The notes under the pieces: generated by a model | Database searches by the model: none | What the model was told of the DNA's origin: nothing | The model's input: only the letters and a program-made list of their open reading frames with translations | Part shown: positions 13,506 to 22,817 of the stretch, one piece after another | Numbering within the stretch: position 1 is the first letter of the stretch | How the letters are laid out: each line of letters begins with the position of its first letter | Made by a program: the position numbers and the translations under genes | Assembly (NCBI GenBank): GCA_020053595.1 | Contig: JAGVMV010000026.1 | Coordinates: 1-32,228, forward strand | Origin: Thermoleophilia bacterium | GTDB taxonomy: Bacteria; Actinomycetota; Thermoleophilia; BMS3ABIN01 | Reading direction: 5' to 3' | DNA: 32,228 bases

Positions 13506-15203
13506 TTAAGCGTCCAGGTATTTCCGAATACTTTCGGGACTGAAGTAGGCACAAAACACTGTATCCTGTGTCGTTCTGTCAGCAGCCAACACGGCTGGAT
13601 ACCAGTAGCTCCCGGGCTCCGGTGGCCTCGAGAATAATAAAACTACGCGATAATACCCCTGGCTATCCTTTATTTTTTCCCCGATTTCATCGATCGCCTT
13701 GATCTGGTACATACGCTTCATGGTCAAAGAGAGGGGTTGAGGAGGACGGTCGGGAACATACATCTCCGGAGAAAAAACAATATCGTTAGCTCCCGTATGA
13801 CTCGTGGTGGCCGCCGCCAATCGATACCAGTACTGGTTCTTCTCAGCGAAGAACTCCTTATACCCAGGATGTACCCAGGCCACGTATAGACCAGTGAGCA
13901 AAATTGCCGGTAGCATGACAAATATCATGGCATGGGAAGAATTAATCCTCATTTTCAGGTCACGCGACAGAATGACCAGAAAAACAGGTAACAGAACAAA
14001 CGGCACGACAGCAATCACCACAGAGAGTTTCAGTACTGAGAAGCTGTGGATAGCGGAGTGATTTATGAAGACATAGAGTTGCAGGATGCAGGGGACGACG
14101 ATTATGAATGCCAGCTGAGCGATTCGCCGGGCTTCGCTCGAGACACTACTTTTTTTCAGTTTCCTGATCAGTAAATAAAAGCCCGTCGACACCACGAATA
14201 TTAAAGTGATGTATAGAATAATCATCCCGACAGAGCCATATCCCTGGACTATATGACCCTTAACCTGTTGAAAATATTCCCACTTCGTGGTTTTGTCATA
14301 TGAATCCATACCCGCGCGCACGAAATATTTGTTCTGTAGATAATCGAAGGCAGAACCAAGATTTCCCCACATGAATATCGTCATATGAATTCCGAAAAGC
14401 GCCAAACCCAGGAAAGGCCAGACCGCGAACTTAAATGTTCCCCTGAAAAATTCTTTCCTGTCCCGAAATCCAATTTCCCCGGAGAGCAGCCTGTTCAGGT
14501 AGAAAACGAAAGCAACAAAAACAAAAAACCAGTCGGTGAAGACGCCATAGAAGAAAACAAGCCCCTGGAGTAAATCGATCACTTTTCGTAGTCTGCCAGT
14601 CGCGTCGGTGCGCAACACCTCCAGAAAAACAACAATCACAAAAGGCAGAATTACCGCCTGATCGGAAAAAAATGAATTCTGATGGTAGTAAAAGGGAGAA
14701 GGAAGAAAAAGTTCAAGCAGAATCGGAATCACCGCAAAGGGAAAAGCGATTTCGGCTCTTAGCTTGAGAGATCTCAGAAAATAGTAGACCGTCAAAGCCA
14801 GTAATATCGTGATTACCAAGTGGTTAAAGAGGTTATACGACATGACCATGGACACGGACGGCTCATGCTGGCTAAGCATGCTTATCATGTAAACAGGAAT
14901 CACTGCGCCCGGCGGATATGACAGGTAGGGAGCGCGGCTGAGCTGCGTCGTAAACTCCGGTGAGGCGGGGTTATCGTACATGCCGAATCGAAGATTCCAG
15001 GCACCCTCCCTGTACCAGTTGTCCGAGAAGATGAGCGTGCTCGCCGTCAACCAGTCATGGTTCTCGCCGGAGTAGACGCCAAACCATTGTTTTCGTTCAA
15101 ACACCGTATACGAAAAAATCGTTGTGGCAATCAATATCAATCCGATTACCGCAAAAAAATGCACGTCCTTGCTATTAAGTTGCTTGGTTCTAGTTTGATT
15201 CAT
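13506..15203 (-). CDS. AT-rich polytopic membrane protein, GT-C-like
   Basis: A 565-residue integral membrane protein with about 10-12 hydrophobic segments, a large first extracytoplasmic loop (WFGVYSGENHDWLTAST, SYPPGAV around residue 95) and a soluble C-terminal domain of about 110 residues. The topology resembles GT-C glycosyltransferases, but no clear Asp-Glu motif is visible; E47, H49 and D50 of GENHDW could serve. I do not recognise the exact family. Its base composition is clearly richer in A and T than its neighbours, which suggests horizontal transfer. A TTGACA/AAATAT promoter lies just upstream. Confidence 0.6.
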   Translation of the reverse strand: MNQTRTKQLNSKDVHFFAVIGLILIATTIFSYTVFERKQWFGVYSGENHDWLTASTLIFSDNWYREGAWNLRFGMYDNPASPEFTTQLSRAPYLSYPPGAVIPVYMISMLSQHEPSVSMVMSYNLFNHLVITILLALTVYYFLRSLKLRAEIAFPFAVIPILLELFLPSPFYYHQNSFFSDQAVILPFVIVVFLEVLRTDATGRLRKVIDLLQGLVFFYGVFTDWFFVFVAFVFYLNRLLSGEIGFRDRKEFFRGTFKFAVWPFLGLALFGIHMTIFMWGNLGSAFDYLQNKYFVRAGMDSYDKTTKWEYFQQVKGHIVQGYGSVGMIILYITLIFVVSTGFYLLIRKLKKSSVSSEARRIAQLAFIIVVPCILQLYVFINHSAIHSFSVLKLSVVIAVVPFVLLPVFLVILSRDLKMRINSSHAMIFVMLPAILLTGLYVAWVHPGYKEFFAEKNQYWYRLAAATTSHTGANDIVFSPEMYVPDRPPQPLSLTMKRMYQIKAIDEIGEKIKDSQGYYRVVLLFSRPPEPGSYWYPAVLAADRTTQDTVFCAYFSPESIRKYLDA

Positions 15204-15242
15204 CGTTTTATATTTATCTGTCCAGTTTGATTATTACCAGAC

Positions 15243-15271
15243 ATATTTAACTCTATTAATTATTTTGTCAA
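15243..15271 (-). promoter_or_regulatory. Promoter of the AT-rich membrane protein gene
   Basis: On the minus strand TTGACA (15271-15266) and AAATAT (15248-15243) are separated by 17 bases, within AT-rich DNA about 40 bases before the ATG at 15203. Confidence 0.6.
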
Positions 15272-15312
15272 TAGACGCCTCGTCAATTGGATCGATATTC
15301 ACAAATACGGAA

Positions 15313-15337
15313 TAAAAAAACCGGCCCGTAGCCGGTT
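15313..15337 (-). terminator. Rho-independent terminator after the FAD oxidoreductase gene
   Basis: On the minus strand AACCGGC (15337-15331) and GCCGGTT (15325-15319) form a GC-rich stem with a five-base loop followed by a run of T. It lies 26 bp downstream of the FAD oxidoreductase stop and isolates it from the next minus-strand gene. Confidence 0.85.
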
Positions 15338-15362
15338 GATAAAAACGCAGTTTTACAATGTT

Positions 15363-16793
15363 TTATTTATCCAGAATCTTTTCTTCATGGTATTCCTTAT
15401 CTGCATTGACATCCCAGACGTCATGTGTCTCTCCCAGGATATTCCGGGCCGCCAGGATACCGGTCTTCATGGAGTGGTCCATGTTATTATATTTGTATGT
15501 GCCATAGCGGCCGACGATCTCCAGGTTGTCGAAGCTACCTATGTAGTCGCGGATGATATTCAGCGGGCCCTCGTAGCCGAGCTCATACATGGGATAGGCC
15601 TTCGGCACCCGCACGACAAAGCCGCCGATCACCTCTTCCTTATTGAGAAAGCCCAAACGCCGGCCCAGGTCGTCCACCGTCAGGTCGATCAGCGCCTGGT
15701 CGTCCATGTTCCAGATGTCGTCGCCCTCGAAACAGAAATACTCGGCGACAATGGAGCTCTTGCCCTCGGGCGCCATGGCGGAACTCCAGTTCCTCGGCTC
15801 GTGGATGCGACCCAGTTTGAATGATGGATCGTGGATATAAATCCAGGTCTGGTCCGTGACCTCAGGCTTGTCGATCATCAGGTTGACCGTAACGAGGTCG
15901 CGGTAGCGCAACTTGTGCACGGCCTCTACCACTTCCACAGGCGCCTCGGGCCTCATTGCCAGCACCAGTTCCGTGAGCGGCATGCTCGAACAGAGGTTCT
16001 CCACCTCGAGCTGATAACAGCCTTCGCCGGATTCCACGCCAAGCGAAGTTATCTGTCCGGCGTCGTGATTCACGGCTGTCACCCGGGAGTGTATCCGCAC
16101 CTCATTACCCAGTTTTTCCACATCCTCGGCTAACCTTTCGCTAATGCGTCCGATGCCCAGTCGCGGATAGAGAAACTTGTCGATCAGCGTGGCGACCTTG
16201 CCGTTCTTCTGCGGAAACAACGCGTCCTTGACCGCCACTCTCAGCGACAATCCCTTGATCCGCTGCGCCGCCCACTCGGCTTCGATCTGGCTGCAGTCGA
16301 TGCCCCAGACCTTCTCGGTATAATTCTTGAAGAACAGCTTGAAGAGTTCGCGGCCGAATTCATTGCTGACCCAGTCTTCCAGGGAAACGATCTCGGGCTT
16401 GCCGAATACGTTTCTGACCTTGACGTAACCGTAATCGGCGAGACACCTGGCGGTTGTGCCCACGCCCATGCCAAAAATCGCGTTGGCGGGCTTCAGGGGA
16501 TAATCGAAGTACTTGCCGAGGTAATAGATTTTGCTGGAGCGCTGGACCCAGATGGCCTCCTCGCCCAGGATATCCTTGAAAAACTGGTCGACTTCCTCGT
16601 CCTTGGTGAAAAAGCGGTGCCCGCCGATGTCGAAGCGGAAGCCGTCCCGTTCGATAGTGCGGGAAATACCGCCGACCTGGTCGTTCATCTCCAGGACGAC
16701 AACATCCTTATGATTTTCACTTAAAACAAACGCGGCGCTCAGACCGGCCGGCCCCGCGCCGATCACCGCCACGTCAGCATTTTTCTTGGTCAC
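15363..16793 (-). CDS. FAD-dependent oxidoreductase of the UDP-galactopyranose-mutase type
   Basis: A flavoprotein of about 476 residues. The N-terminus ADVAVIGAGPAGLSAAFVL is the FAD dinucleotide-binding motif, followed by VVVLEMNDQVGGISRT and GFRFDIGGHRFFT (about 53-65), which are typical of the amine-oxidase/UDP-galactopyranose mutase superfamily in sugar clusters. NYTEKVWGIDCSQI (about 168-181) and the closing GRYGTYKYNNMDHSM (second FAD contact) also fit. It may isomerise or oxidise a sugar nucleotide or polyprenyl-linked intermediate. GTG 16793 is preferred (AGGGAG seven bases upstream); TTG 16796 is the alternative. Single-gene transcript with its own terminator. Confidence 0.8.
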   Translation of the reverse strand: MTKKNADVAVIGAGPAGLSAAFVLSENHKDVVVLEMNDQVGGISRTIERDGFRFDIGGHRFFTKDEEVDQFFKDILGEEAIWVQRSSKIYYLGKYFDYPLKPANAIFGMGVGTTARCLADYGYVKVRNVFGKPEIVSLEDWVSNEFGRELFKLFFKNYTEKVWGIDCSQIEAEWAAQRIKGLSLRVAVKDALFPQKNGKVATLIDKFLYPRLGIGRISERLAEDVEKLGNEVRIHSRVTAVNHDAGQITSLGVESGEGCYQLEVENLCSSMPLTELVLAMRPEAPVEVVEAVHKLRYRDLVTVNLMIDKPEVTDQTWIYIHDPSFKLGRIHEPRNWSSAMAPEGKSSIVAEYFCFEGDDIWNMDDQALIDLTVDDLGRRLGFLNKEEVIGGFVVRVPKAYPMYELGYEGPLNIIRDYIGSFDNLEIVGRYGTYKYNNMDHSMKTGILAARNILGETHDVWDVNADKEYHEEKILDK

Positions 16794-17241
16794 CAATATT
16801 CTCCCTCAAAGCCGCAAAAGCCCTGTTTCCTCTCGGTCAGCAGTAAAAATGGAAAAATCTGGAGGGGGCTTGCGGCATTCCGCCAATGTGGGTCAATTAT
16901 AACTTTTGACGGGAAGAGCGACAAGCGGTGAAGGTAAGAGGTTTGTAAAGAGAGGATTTTGGGAAAAAGATGAGCCCGTAGGTGGGGGGAGGCTAAACTC
17001 ACAACCTACGGGCTCCCTTTTAGGGCGGAGGCGTTCGCCTCCTGTCCTGTTTGTGGGTCTTTCAACACTTTTATCGACTGTCAGATTGTATCCTTTAGAA
17101 ATCTGATAAATTCGCTTCCGTAAGTCCTGTTTGCGAACCATAAGCTCCCGGCCGAAAGACACATTCTTGTCCGCGTTACTGATATTGTAGTGGCGAAAGA
17201 CACGCAACAGGCATTCCAATCGACCATCGCAGGAGGCAATC
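16794..17241. other. Divergent intergenic region with a structured element
   Basis: About 450 bp with no supportable protein, between the divergent FAD oxidoreductase and DUF3467 genes. It holds the strong hairpins at 16972-17042 (separate entry) and a weaker inverted repeat CAGATT/AATCTG near 17081-17106. No convincing promoter pair was identified for either flanking gene. Confidence 0.5.
16972..17042. ncRNA. Candidate structured RNA (two stable hairpins)
   Basis: GAGCCCGTAGGT (16972-16983) pairs perfectly over 12 bp with ACCTACGGGCTC (17004-17015), closing a 20-nt loop that contains a G-run. A second hairpin, GGAGGC-GTTC-GCCTCC (17027-17042), follows 11 bases later. On the minus strand the first stem is followed by ATCTTTTTCCC, a terminator-like tail, so a small minus-strand RNA ending near 16965 is possible. 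Placement between divergent genes makes an ordinary gene terminator unlikely. No known RNA family is recognised. Confidence 0.45.
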
Positions 17242-17583
17242 ATGTCTGATGACAGCGGCAATAACGGGTCCCAGGGACCCCAGGTGAAGGTCCAGGTACC
17301 CGCGGATATCCAACGCGGTGTCTATGCTAATATGGCCCGGGTGAACCATTCCGAGTTTGAATTCTCCATCGATTTCGCCAACGCCGATTTCGCCGGGCAG
17401 GACCCTTCCGGGAACATCCCCGCCGTGGTCGTGGCGCGAATCATGATCAGCCATGAGTTCATGCCACACCTGCTCGAGGCCCTGCAGGAAAACTACAGCC
17501 GCTACCTGACTCGCCGCGACATCAAGGGTCTGCCCGAGACCGAGGAGCCACCGGCAGACGATACCCTTCCCCTCGACGAATAG
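17242..17583 (+). CDS. DUF3467 family protein
   Basis: A 113-residue protein with a clear DUF3467 pattern: VKVQVPADIQRGVYANMARVNHSEFEFSIDF (split around residues 15-45), then ARIMISHEFMPHLLEALQENYSRY (about 66-90). The ends are low-complexity, acidic and Gly/Pro-rich. The family is widespread and small; its role is not established. The ATG at 17242 has AGGAGG six bases upstream. It lies 117 bp before the glutaredoxin-like gene on the same strand, but no functional link is evident. Confidence 0.85.
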   Translation: MSDDSGNNGSQGPQVKVQVPADIQRGVYANMARVNHSEFEFSIDFANADFAGQDPSGNIPAVVVARIMISHEFMPHLLEALQENYSRYLTRRDIKGLPETEEPPADDTLPLDE

Positions 17584-17699
17584 GTACGGTTGTCGGCGCC
17601 AAAAAGGGTGGGTCATAAGTTTAACCTGCGCCGCAAAACGGTAATGATTACAACGGTGGGCGCTGCGTCAGGTCCGACGTCTGCAAAAGGAGCCATGCA

Positions 17700-17996
17700 A
17701 TGGCAGATCATAACCTCAAGCATATCGATGGTGCTGACCGGGGTCGGATTTTGCTTTACGCCCTCAGCACCTGCATGTGGTGCCGTAAGACCAAGCAATT
17801 GCTGGGCGATCTCGGGGTGGCCTACGACATGATCGATGTAGACCTTCTGGAAAAACAGGAGCGGGAAGAGGTCACTGAAGATATCAAGAAATGGAACCCG
17901 GAGTGTACTTTCCCGACGGTTGTCATCAACAACGAGAAATGTATCATCGGGTACAACCCCGATGAATTACAGGCCGAGTTGCAGGTGACCCGATAG
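17700..17996 (+). CDS. Glutaredoxin-like protein
   Basis: A 98-residue thioredoxin-fold protein. The redox motif is C25-M-W-C28 in [13 protein letters not shown], the cis-proline lies in FPTVVI (P72), and IIGYNPDEL resembles the glutathione/partner-binding loop of NrdH/glutaredoxin-like proteins. Two further Cys (69, 81) are present. AAGGAG precedes the ATG at 17700 by about eight bases. It is followed after 13 bp by a ferredoxin-thioredoxin-reductase-type gene, so it is probably reduced by that enzyme with ferredoxin electrons, rather than by NADPH and glutathione. Confidence 0.85.
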   Translation: MADHNLKHIDGADRGRILLYALSTCMWCRKTKQLLGDLGVAYDMIDVDLLEKQEREEVTEDIKKWNPECTFPTVVINNEKCIIGYNPDELQAELQVTR

Positions 17997-18009
17997 AACG
18001 GATGTTGAA

Positions 18010-18528
18010 ATGAGCGCATCCATCGAAGAGGTCAGCGGCGAGGATATCCAGAAATATTATGATCGTCTGAAGGATGATGTTGAGAGGCATGGTTACCATC
18101 TCAACCCGGACGAGGATATGACCAGGGATCTCATCCGCGGACTGATCGTCAATCAAAGGCGTAACAGCTATCCCTCCTGTCCCTGCCGGCTGGCTTCGGG
18201 GGATATCGAGGAGGATCTGGACATCATCTGCCCGTGCGACTACCGTGACACCGACCTCGGCGAGTACGGCATGTGCTACTGCGCCCTCTACGTTTCCGGC
18301 GATGTTCTCAGTGGCGAGAAAGCTGTTTCACCGATTCCGGAGCGGCGGCCGTCGCCGGAGGAACGGGCGAAGGCCCGGGCTGAAACCGGTGGCGCCCCCG
18401 TCCACGCCGGCCTGAGCAAACCTGTCTGGCGCTGCCGTGTCTGCGGCTACCTCTGCGGACGCGACGAGCCGCCGGAAAAATGCCCCATCTGCGGGGCACA
18501 AAAGGAGCGCTTCGAGCGGTTCATGTAG
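18010..18528 (+). CDS. Ferredoxin-thioredoxin reductase catalytic domain fused to rubredoxin
   Basis: A 172-residue iron-sulfur protein. Residues 1-100 form the catalytic (beta) domain of ferredoxin-thioredoxin reductase: C57-P-C59, C74-P-C76 and C89-Y-C91, which hold a 4Fe-4S cluster next to the active-site disulfide. The last pair is CYC, while plant and cyanobacterial enzymes have CHC with a catalytic His. After a Pro/Glu-rich linker (105-138) comes a rubredoxin-like domain with C142-x2-C145 and C158-x2-C161 ([22 protein letters not shown]), which would bind one iron. No variable subunit is nearby. It is expected to reduce the adjacent glutaredoxin-like protein with electrons from ferredoxin or through its own rubredoxin domain. 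Confidence 0.85.
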   Translation: MSASIEEVSGEDIQKYYDRLKDDVERHGYHLNPDEDMTRDLIRGLIVNQRRNSYPSCPCRLASGDIEEDLDIICPCDYRDTDLGEYGMCYCALYVSGDVLSGEKAVSPIPERRPSPEERAKARAETGGAPVHAGLSKPVWRCRVCGYLCGRDEPPEKCPICGAQKERFERFM

Positions 18529-18656
18529 AGACCGGTCACTTGCAGCTTTCGGCGCGGTTTTTCCCTCTGATTTTTTAACCTGTATTTAATAAAAGTTTCC
18601 CTGAAATTTGATATATTTTCCCCCGCCCTACCAAGTTGCAGAAAACGGAGCAAATC

Positions 18657-19362
18657 ATGGCTGACAGCGAAATCACGAATCTGAGCACGGGTACCGTCGC
18701 GACCGAGGCGCGCGACCTGATCATCCGGGTCACCAACCTGCATAAAACATAAGATACCGGCGAGGTCATGATCCGCGAGGAGCCGCTTTACAAGATGCGC
18801 GACAACGCGCGCACCGACTTCCGGGCCCAGAACATGGGCTTTATCTTCCAGACCTTCAACCTGCTGCCGGTACTCACTGTCGTGGAAAACGTGGAATTGC
18901 CGGCGCTGGTGGCAGGCGTCAAACCGGGCCAGGCGCGTAAGCGGGCGTTACATTGGGTCGAAGCTCTGGGGCTCGCCGACCAGACAGGCAAGCGGCCCGC
19001 GGAGATTTCCGGCGGTCAGCAACAGCGCGTCGCAATCGCCCGATCGCTGGTCAACAACCCGGCCATCATCTGGTGCGACGAGCCCACGGGCAACCTGGAC
19101 AGCGAGAACCAGAAGCAGGTCATGGACGTGCTTTGCGGCCTCAACAAGGACAAGGGCCAGACCTTTGTACTCGTCACCCACAGCGAAGAGGTTGGTGAGC
19201 GGGCCGACCGCATCGTACACATGCGTGACGGCCTCATCGAGCAGGACTGCGGCGTCAGGCTTCATCGGCGTCCTGGCCTACGCGGCCTCGCTGCTTACCA
19301 CCTATCTGCCGGCGCGCCAGGCATCGAAGGTCTACCCGGCGGAGGCATTGCGGTACGAGTAG
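18657..19362 (+). pseudogene. Decayed ABC transporter (ATPase plus permease tail)
   Basis: Remnant of a MacB/LolD-type ABC locus. The ATPase starts at ATG 18657 with GGAG six bases before, reads to LHKT and meets a TAA at 18750-18752. After that the same frame jumps from DTGEV directly to the region normally 50 residues later, so the Walker A motif is deleted. The rest is well preserved: MGFIFQTFNLLP, ISGGQQQRVAIARSL (signature), IIWCDEPTGNLD (Walker B) and VTHSEE. Near 19245 the frame changes and continues as the last about 35 residues of an FtsX-like permease (YLPARQASKVYPAEALRYE), ending at 19362. Nearly all of the permease is gone, so the locus cannot make a working transporter. Confidence 0.85.
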
Positions 19363-19380
19363 CTGATCCCGGATACCGTT

Positions 19381-19413
19381 AAAAACGCCACGCATTGCGT
19401 GGCGTTTTTTTTT
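19381..19413 (+). terminator. Rho-independent terminator after the ABC remnant
   Basis: ACGCCACGC and GCGTGGCGT form a stem with a two- to four-base loop, followed by a run of nine or more T. It ended the former transporter transcript and separates it from the N-ATPase operon. Confidence 0.9.
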
Positions 19414-19507
19414 GGCCGCGGAACTCCACGATATTTGATGAACAGGGACTGAGGTTATTATTCAGGTTAGGACTTATATCAACTTGGGAACCTTATTAGT
19501 GCCCTAA

Positions 19508-20935
<1,428 letters not shown>

Positions 20936-20966
20936 CATTGTACGAATATGACAGAAAGGCACGCCC

Positions 20967-21356
20967 ATGAGGCTCAAGGTTATGGCGCCGGCAAAAGTAG
21001 TGATCGACCTGGAGGTGGACAAAGTGGTGGCCAGGAGCCCGGATGGCTATTTCTGCCTGCTGCCGCACCATGTGGACTTCGTCTCCGGCCTGGCGCCGGG
21101 CATCCTGACTTACAAAGACGAGGGCGGACGCGAAAACTCGCTGGCAATCGACGAGGGCGTCCTGGCCAAATGTCGTGACGAGGTGCTGGTGGCGACACGC
21201 AACGCCATCGGGGGCGGCGGCGCCAGAGAGCCGCAGCGTGGCCAGGTAGACCAGATCCTCGACATCGGCGAGGATGAAAAAAAGTGCCGCGAAGTCATCG
21301 CGAGGCTGGAAGCCGAATGCACCAGGCAACTGCTGAGTGAGAAAGACAATGGCTGA
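20967..21356 (+). CDS. atpC: N-type ATPase subunit epsilon
   Basis: A 129-residue central-stalk subunit. The beta-sandwich domain covers about residues 1-85 (VMAPAKVVIDLEVDKVVARSPDGYFCLLPHHVDFVSGLAPG in sequence blocks), and two C-terminal helices (LDIGEDEKKCREVIARLEAE region) follow. AAAGG lies eight bases before the ATG. The stop overlaps the start of atpQ (ATGGCTGA), so they are coupled. A frame of about 76 residues starting slightly upstream in another register is a shadow. Confidence 0.9.
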   Translation: MRLKVMAPAKVVIDLEVDKVVARSPDGYFCLLPHHVDFVSGLAPGILTYKDEGGRENSLAIDEGVLAKCRDEVLVATRNAIGGGGAREPQRGQVDQILDIGEDEKKCREVIARLEAECTRQLLSEKDNG

Positions 21357-21726
21357 CCAATCACCGGATTACGACAAAAAAGTTGGCGGGCGGGAGGACA
21401 GGCGCCACGGGGATCGGCGGCTCGAGGATCGCCGAATCGGGGAACGCCGTCAAAGAGATCGGCGGCAGAAGGAAAAGAAGCCGGAAGACAACACCCGACA
21501 GCGCGACAATAGCCGCTTCTGGTATGACTTTATGCGATTCAACCTGACCGGCTGGTCGGTGGTCATCCCCACCCTCGTCGGGCTGGCGCTGGGCAACTGG
21601 ATCGACCAGAGAAACCCGCGTGGTTTTTCCTGGACCCTGACCCTGATGGCCGCCGGCCTTTTTCTCGGCTGCCTGAACGCCTGGTACTGGATACGCCACC
21701 AGGATCACAACGGGAGGAACAAGTGA
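21349..21726 (+). CDS. atpQ: N-ATPase accessory membrane protein AtpQ (AtpI-like)
   Basis: A 125-residue AtpI-like membrane protein. The C-terminal part has two transmembrane segments (about residues 66-82 and 88-110; VIPTLVGLALGNWID and LTLMAAGLFLGCLNAWYWI). The N-terminal 50 residues are extremely charged, with a repeated xRRxxDRR pattern (EDRRHGDRRLEDRRIGERR, about 20-38), an unusual extension. ATG 21349 is chosen over an upstream in-frame codon because it overlaps the atpC stop. AtpQ and AtpR are specific to N-ATPase operons and probably help assemble the c ring; that role is inferred from AtpI. Its stop overlaps the GTG of atpR. Confidence 0.85.
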   Translation: MADQSPDYDKKVGGREDRRHGDRRLEDRRIGERRQRDRRQKEKKPEDNTRQRDNSRFWYDFMRFNLTGWSVVIPTLVGLALGNWIDQRNPRGFSWTLTLMAAGLFLGCLNAWYWIRHQDHNGRNK

Positions 21727-22025
21727 GCGCGCTGACCAACATATTGATACCGGCAATAGCAGGCCTGGTGCTGGGAACCATGTACTTCGGCGGCCTTTGG
21801 TTGACGCTGCGCCACCTGGCCCGTTCCCACCAGCCCGCCTTTCTCGCCTTCGGCAGCTATTTCGGGCGGCTGGCCGCTTGTTTCACCGGCTTCTATCTGA
21901 TCTCGAGAGTGGCCGGCCTGCCGGGTCTACTCGTCTGCCTTGCCGCGTTCATCATCGTGCGTATGGTACTGGTCCGACGCTGGGGAAAGCCAGAGCTGAA
22001 CTTCCAGGGGATTGACGATGATTAA
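21723..22025 (+). CDS. atpR: N-ATPase accessory membrane protein AtpR
   Basis: A 100-residue protein with three predicted membrane helices (about 5-27, 40-62 and 66-84), followed by a short polar tail. It occupies the position of AtpR in all N-ATPase operons and has the expected GLWLTLRHL and SRVAGLPGLLVCLAAFIIVRMVLVRR pattern. AtpR is thought to interact with AtpQ and the c ring; its activity is unknown. The GTG start (21723) overlaps the atpQ stop (GTGA). Confidence 0.85.
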   Translation: MSALTNILIPAIAGLVLGTMYFGGLWLTLRHLARSHQPAFLAFGSYFGRLAACFTGFYLISRVAGLPGLLVCLAAFIIVRMVLVRRWGKPELNFQGIDDD

Positions 22026-22064
22026 TACTTGTCACATATTCAGAAACACCGATCAGGCGACATT

Positions 22065-22793
22065 TTGGAAATAAGCCCCGACACGAAGATTATCTGGAGC
22101 TGGGGGTTCGTCAACCTCAACCTGACCATTATCTTCACCTGGGCGATCATGGTCATGATCGTGCTCACCGCCTGGCTGGCCACGCGCAAACTCGTGGTCC
22201 ACCCGCCTCTCTCCCGCTGGCAAAATATTTTCGAGGCCATCGTGACGATAATGCGCAATCATATCCGCGAAATCATTGGGCCGGATATCAGTCGTTATAT
22301 GCCCTTCGTAGGCACGCTGTACCTGTTTATCGCAGTTTCGAACCTGCTGATCGTCGTTCCTGAATACCGCCCGCCGACCGGTTCGCTCTCGACAACCGCG
22401 GCTCTGGCGCTTTGCGTCTTTTTCGCGGTCCCCATCTACAGCATCGCGGCCCAGGGGGTCGGCGGTTATCTCAAGCATTACATCAAGCCGTCGCCGATCA
22501 TGCTGCCCATGCATATCATGGGGGATCTCACGCGCACCCTGACCCTGGCGGTCCGTCTCTTCGGCAGCATTATGAGCGAGTCGATGATCGCCGGCGCCCT
22601 GTTGGCCATCATCCCATTCTTTCTGCCCGTGGTGATGAAGCTCTTCGGGCTGCTCATCGGGCAGATACAGGCTTACATTTTCGCCGTGCTGGCGTCCATT
22701 TACATAGCCTCGGCGGCAAGCTCCGACCGGAGTCATAAACACGAGGAAATCCCGATGGCTTATCGTGGCGGCAGCCACGTGCATGGCAAATAA
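22065..22793 (+). CDS. atpB: N-type ATPase subunit a
   Basis: A 242-residue membrane stator subunit with about five to six transmembrane helices that forms the ion half-channels. The essential Arg is in LTLAVRLFGSIMSE (R164), with the IQAYIFAVLASIYIA helix after it. TTG 22065 is chosen because the following EISPDTKIIWSWGFVNLN matches the start expected of N-ATPase a subunits, and AGGCGA lies about five bases upstream; a TTG at 22029 would add 12 residues without support. The C-terminus is His- and Ser-rich (residues 220-242). Subunit a and the c ring together move the coupling ion. Confidence 0.9.
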   Translation: MEISPDTKIIWSWGFVNLNLTIIFTWAIMVMIVLTAWLATRKLVVHPPLSRWQNIFEAIVTIMRNHIREIIGPDISRYMPFVGTLYLFIAVSNLLIVVPEYRPPTGSLSTTAALALCVFFAVPIYSIAAQGVGGYLKHYIKPSPIMLPMHIMGDLTRTLTLAVRLFGSIMSESMIAGALLAIIPFFLPVVMKLFGLLIGQIQAYIFAVLASIYIASAASSDRSHKHEEIPMAYRGGSHVHGK

Positions 22794-22817
22794 CTGATCC
22801 CTGGACAAGGAGGAAAA

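Noticed and set aside
18529-18600. Terminator after the FTR-rubredoxin gene
   Set aside because: There is a short GC stretch followed by T-runs, but no stem of convincing length could be drawn.
19435-19461. Promoter for the N-ATPase operon (TTGATG and TATTAT)
   Set aside because: Spacing is only 15 bases, and no alternative pair in 19414-19531 fits better, so it was not listed as a feature.
22053-22808. Minus-strand 251-residue frame across atpB
   Set aside because: It is a shadow of atpB, rich in His/Asp/Arg with no recognisable domain.
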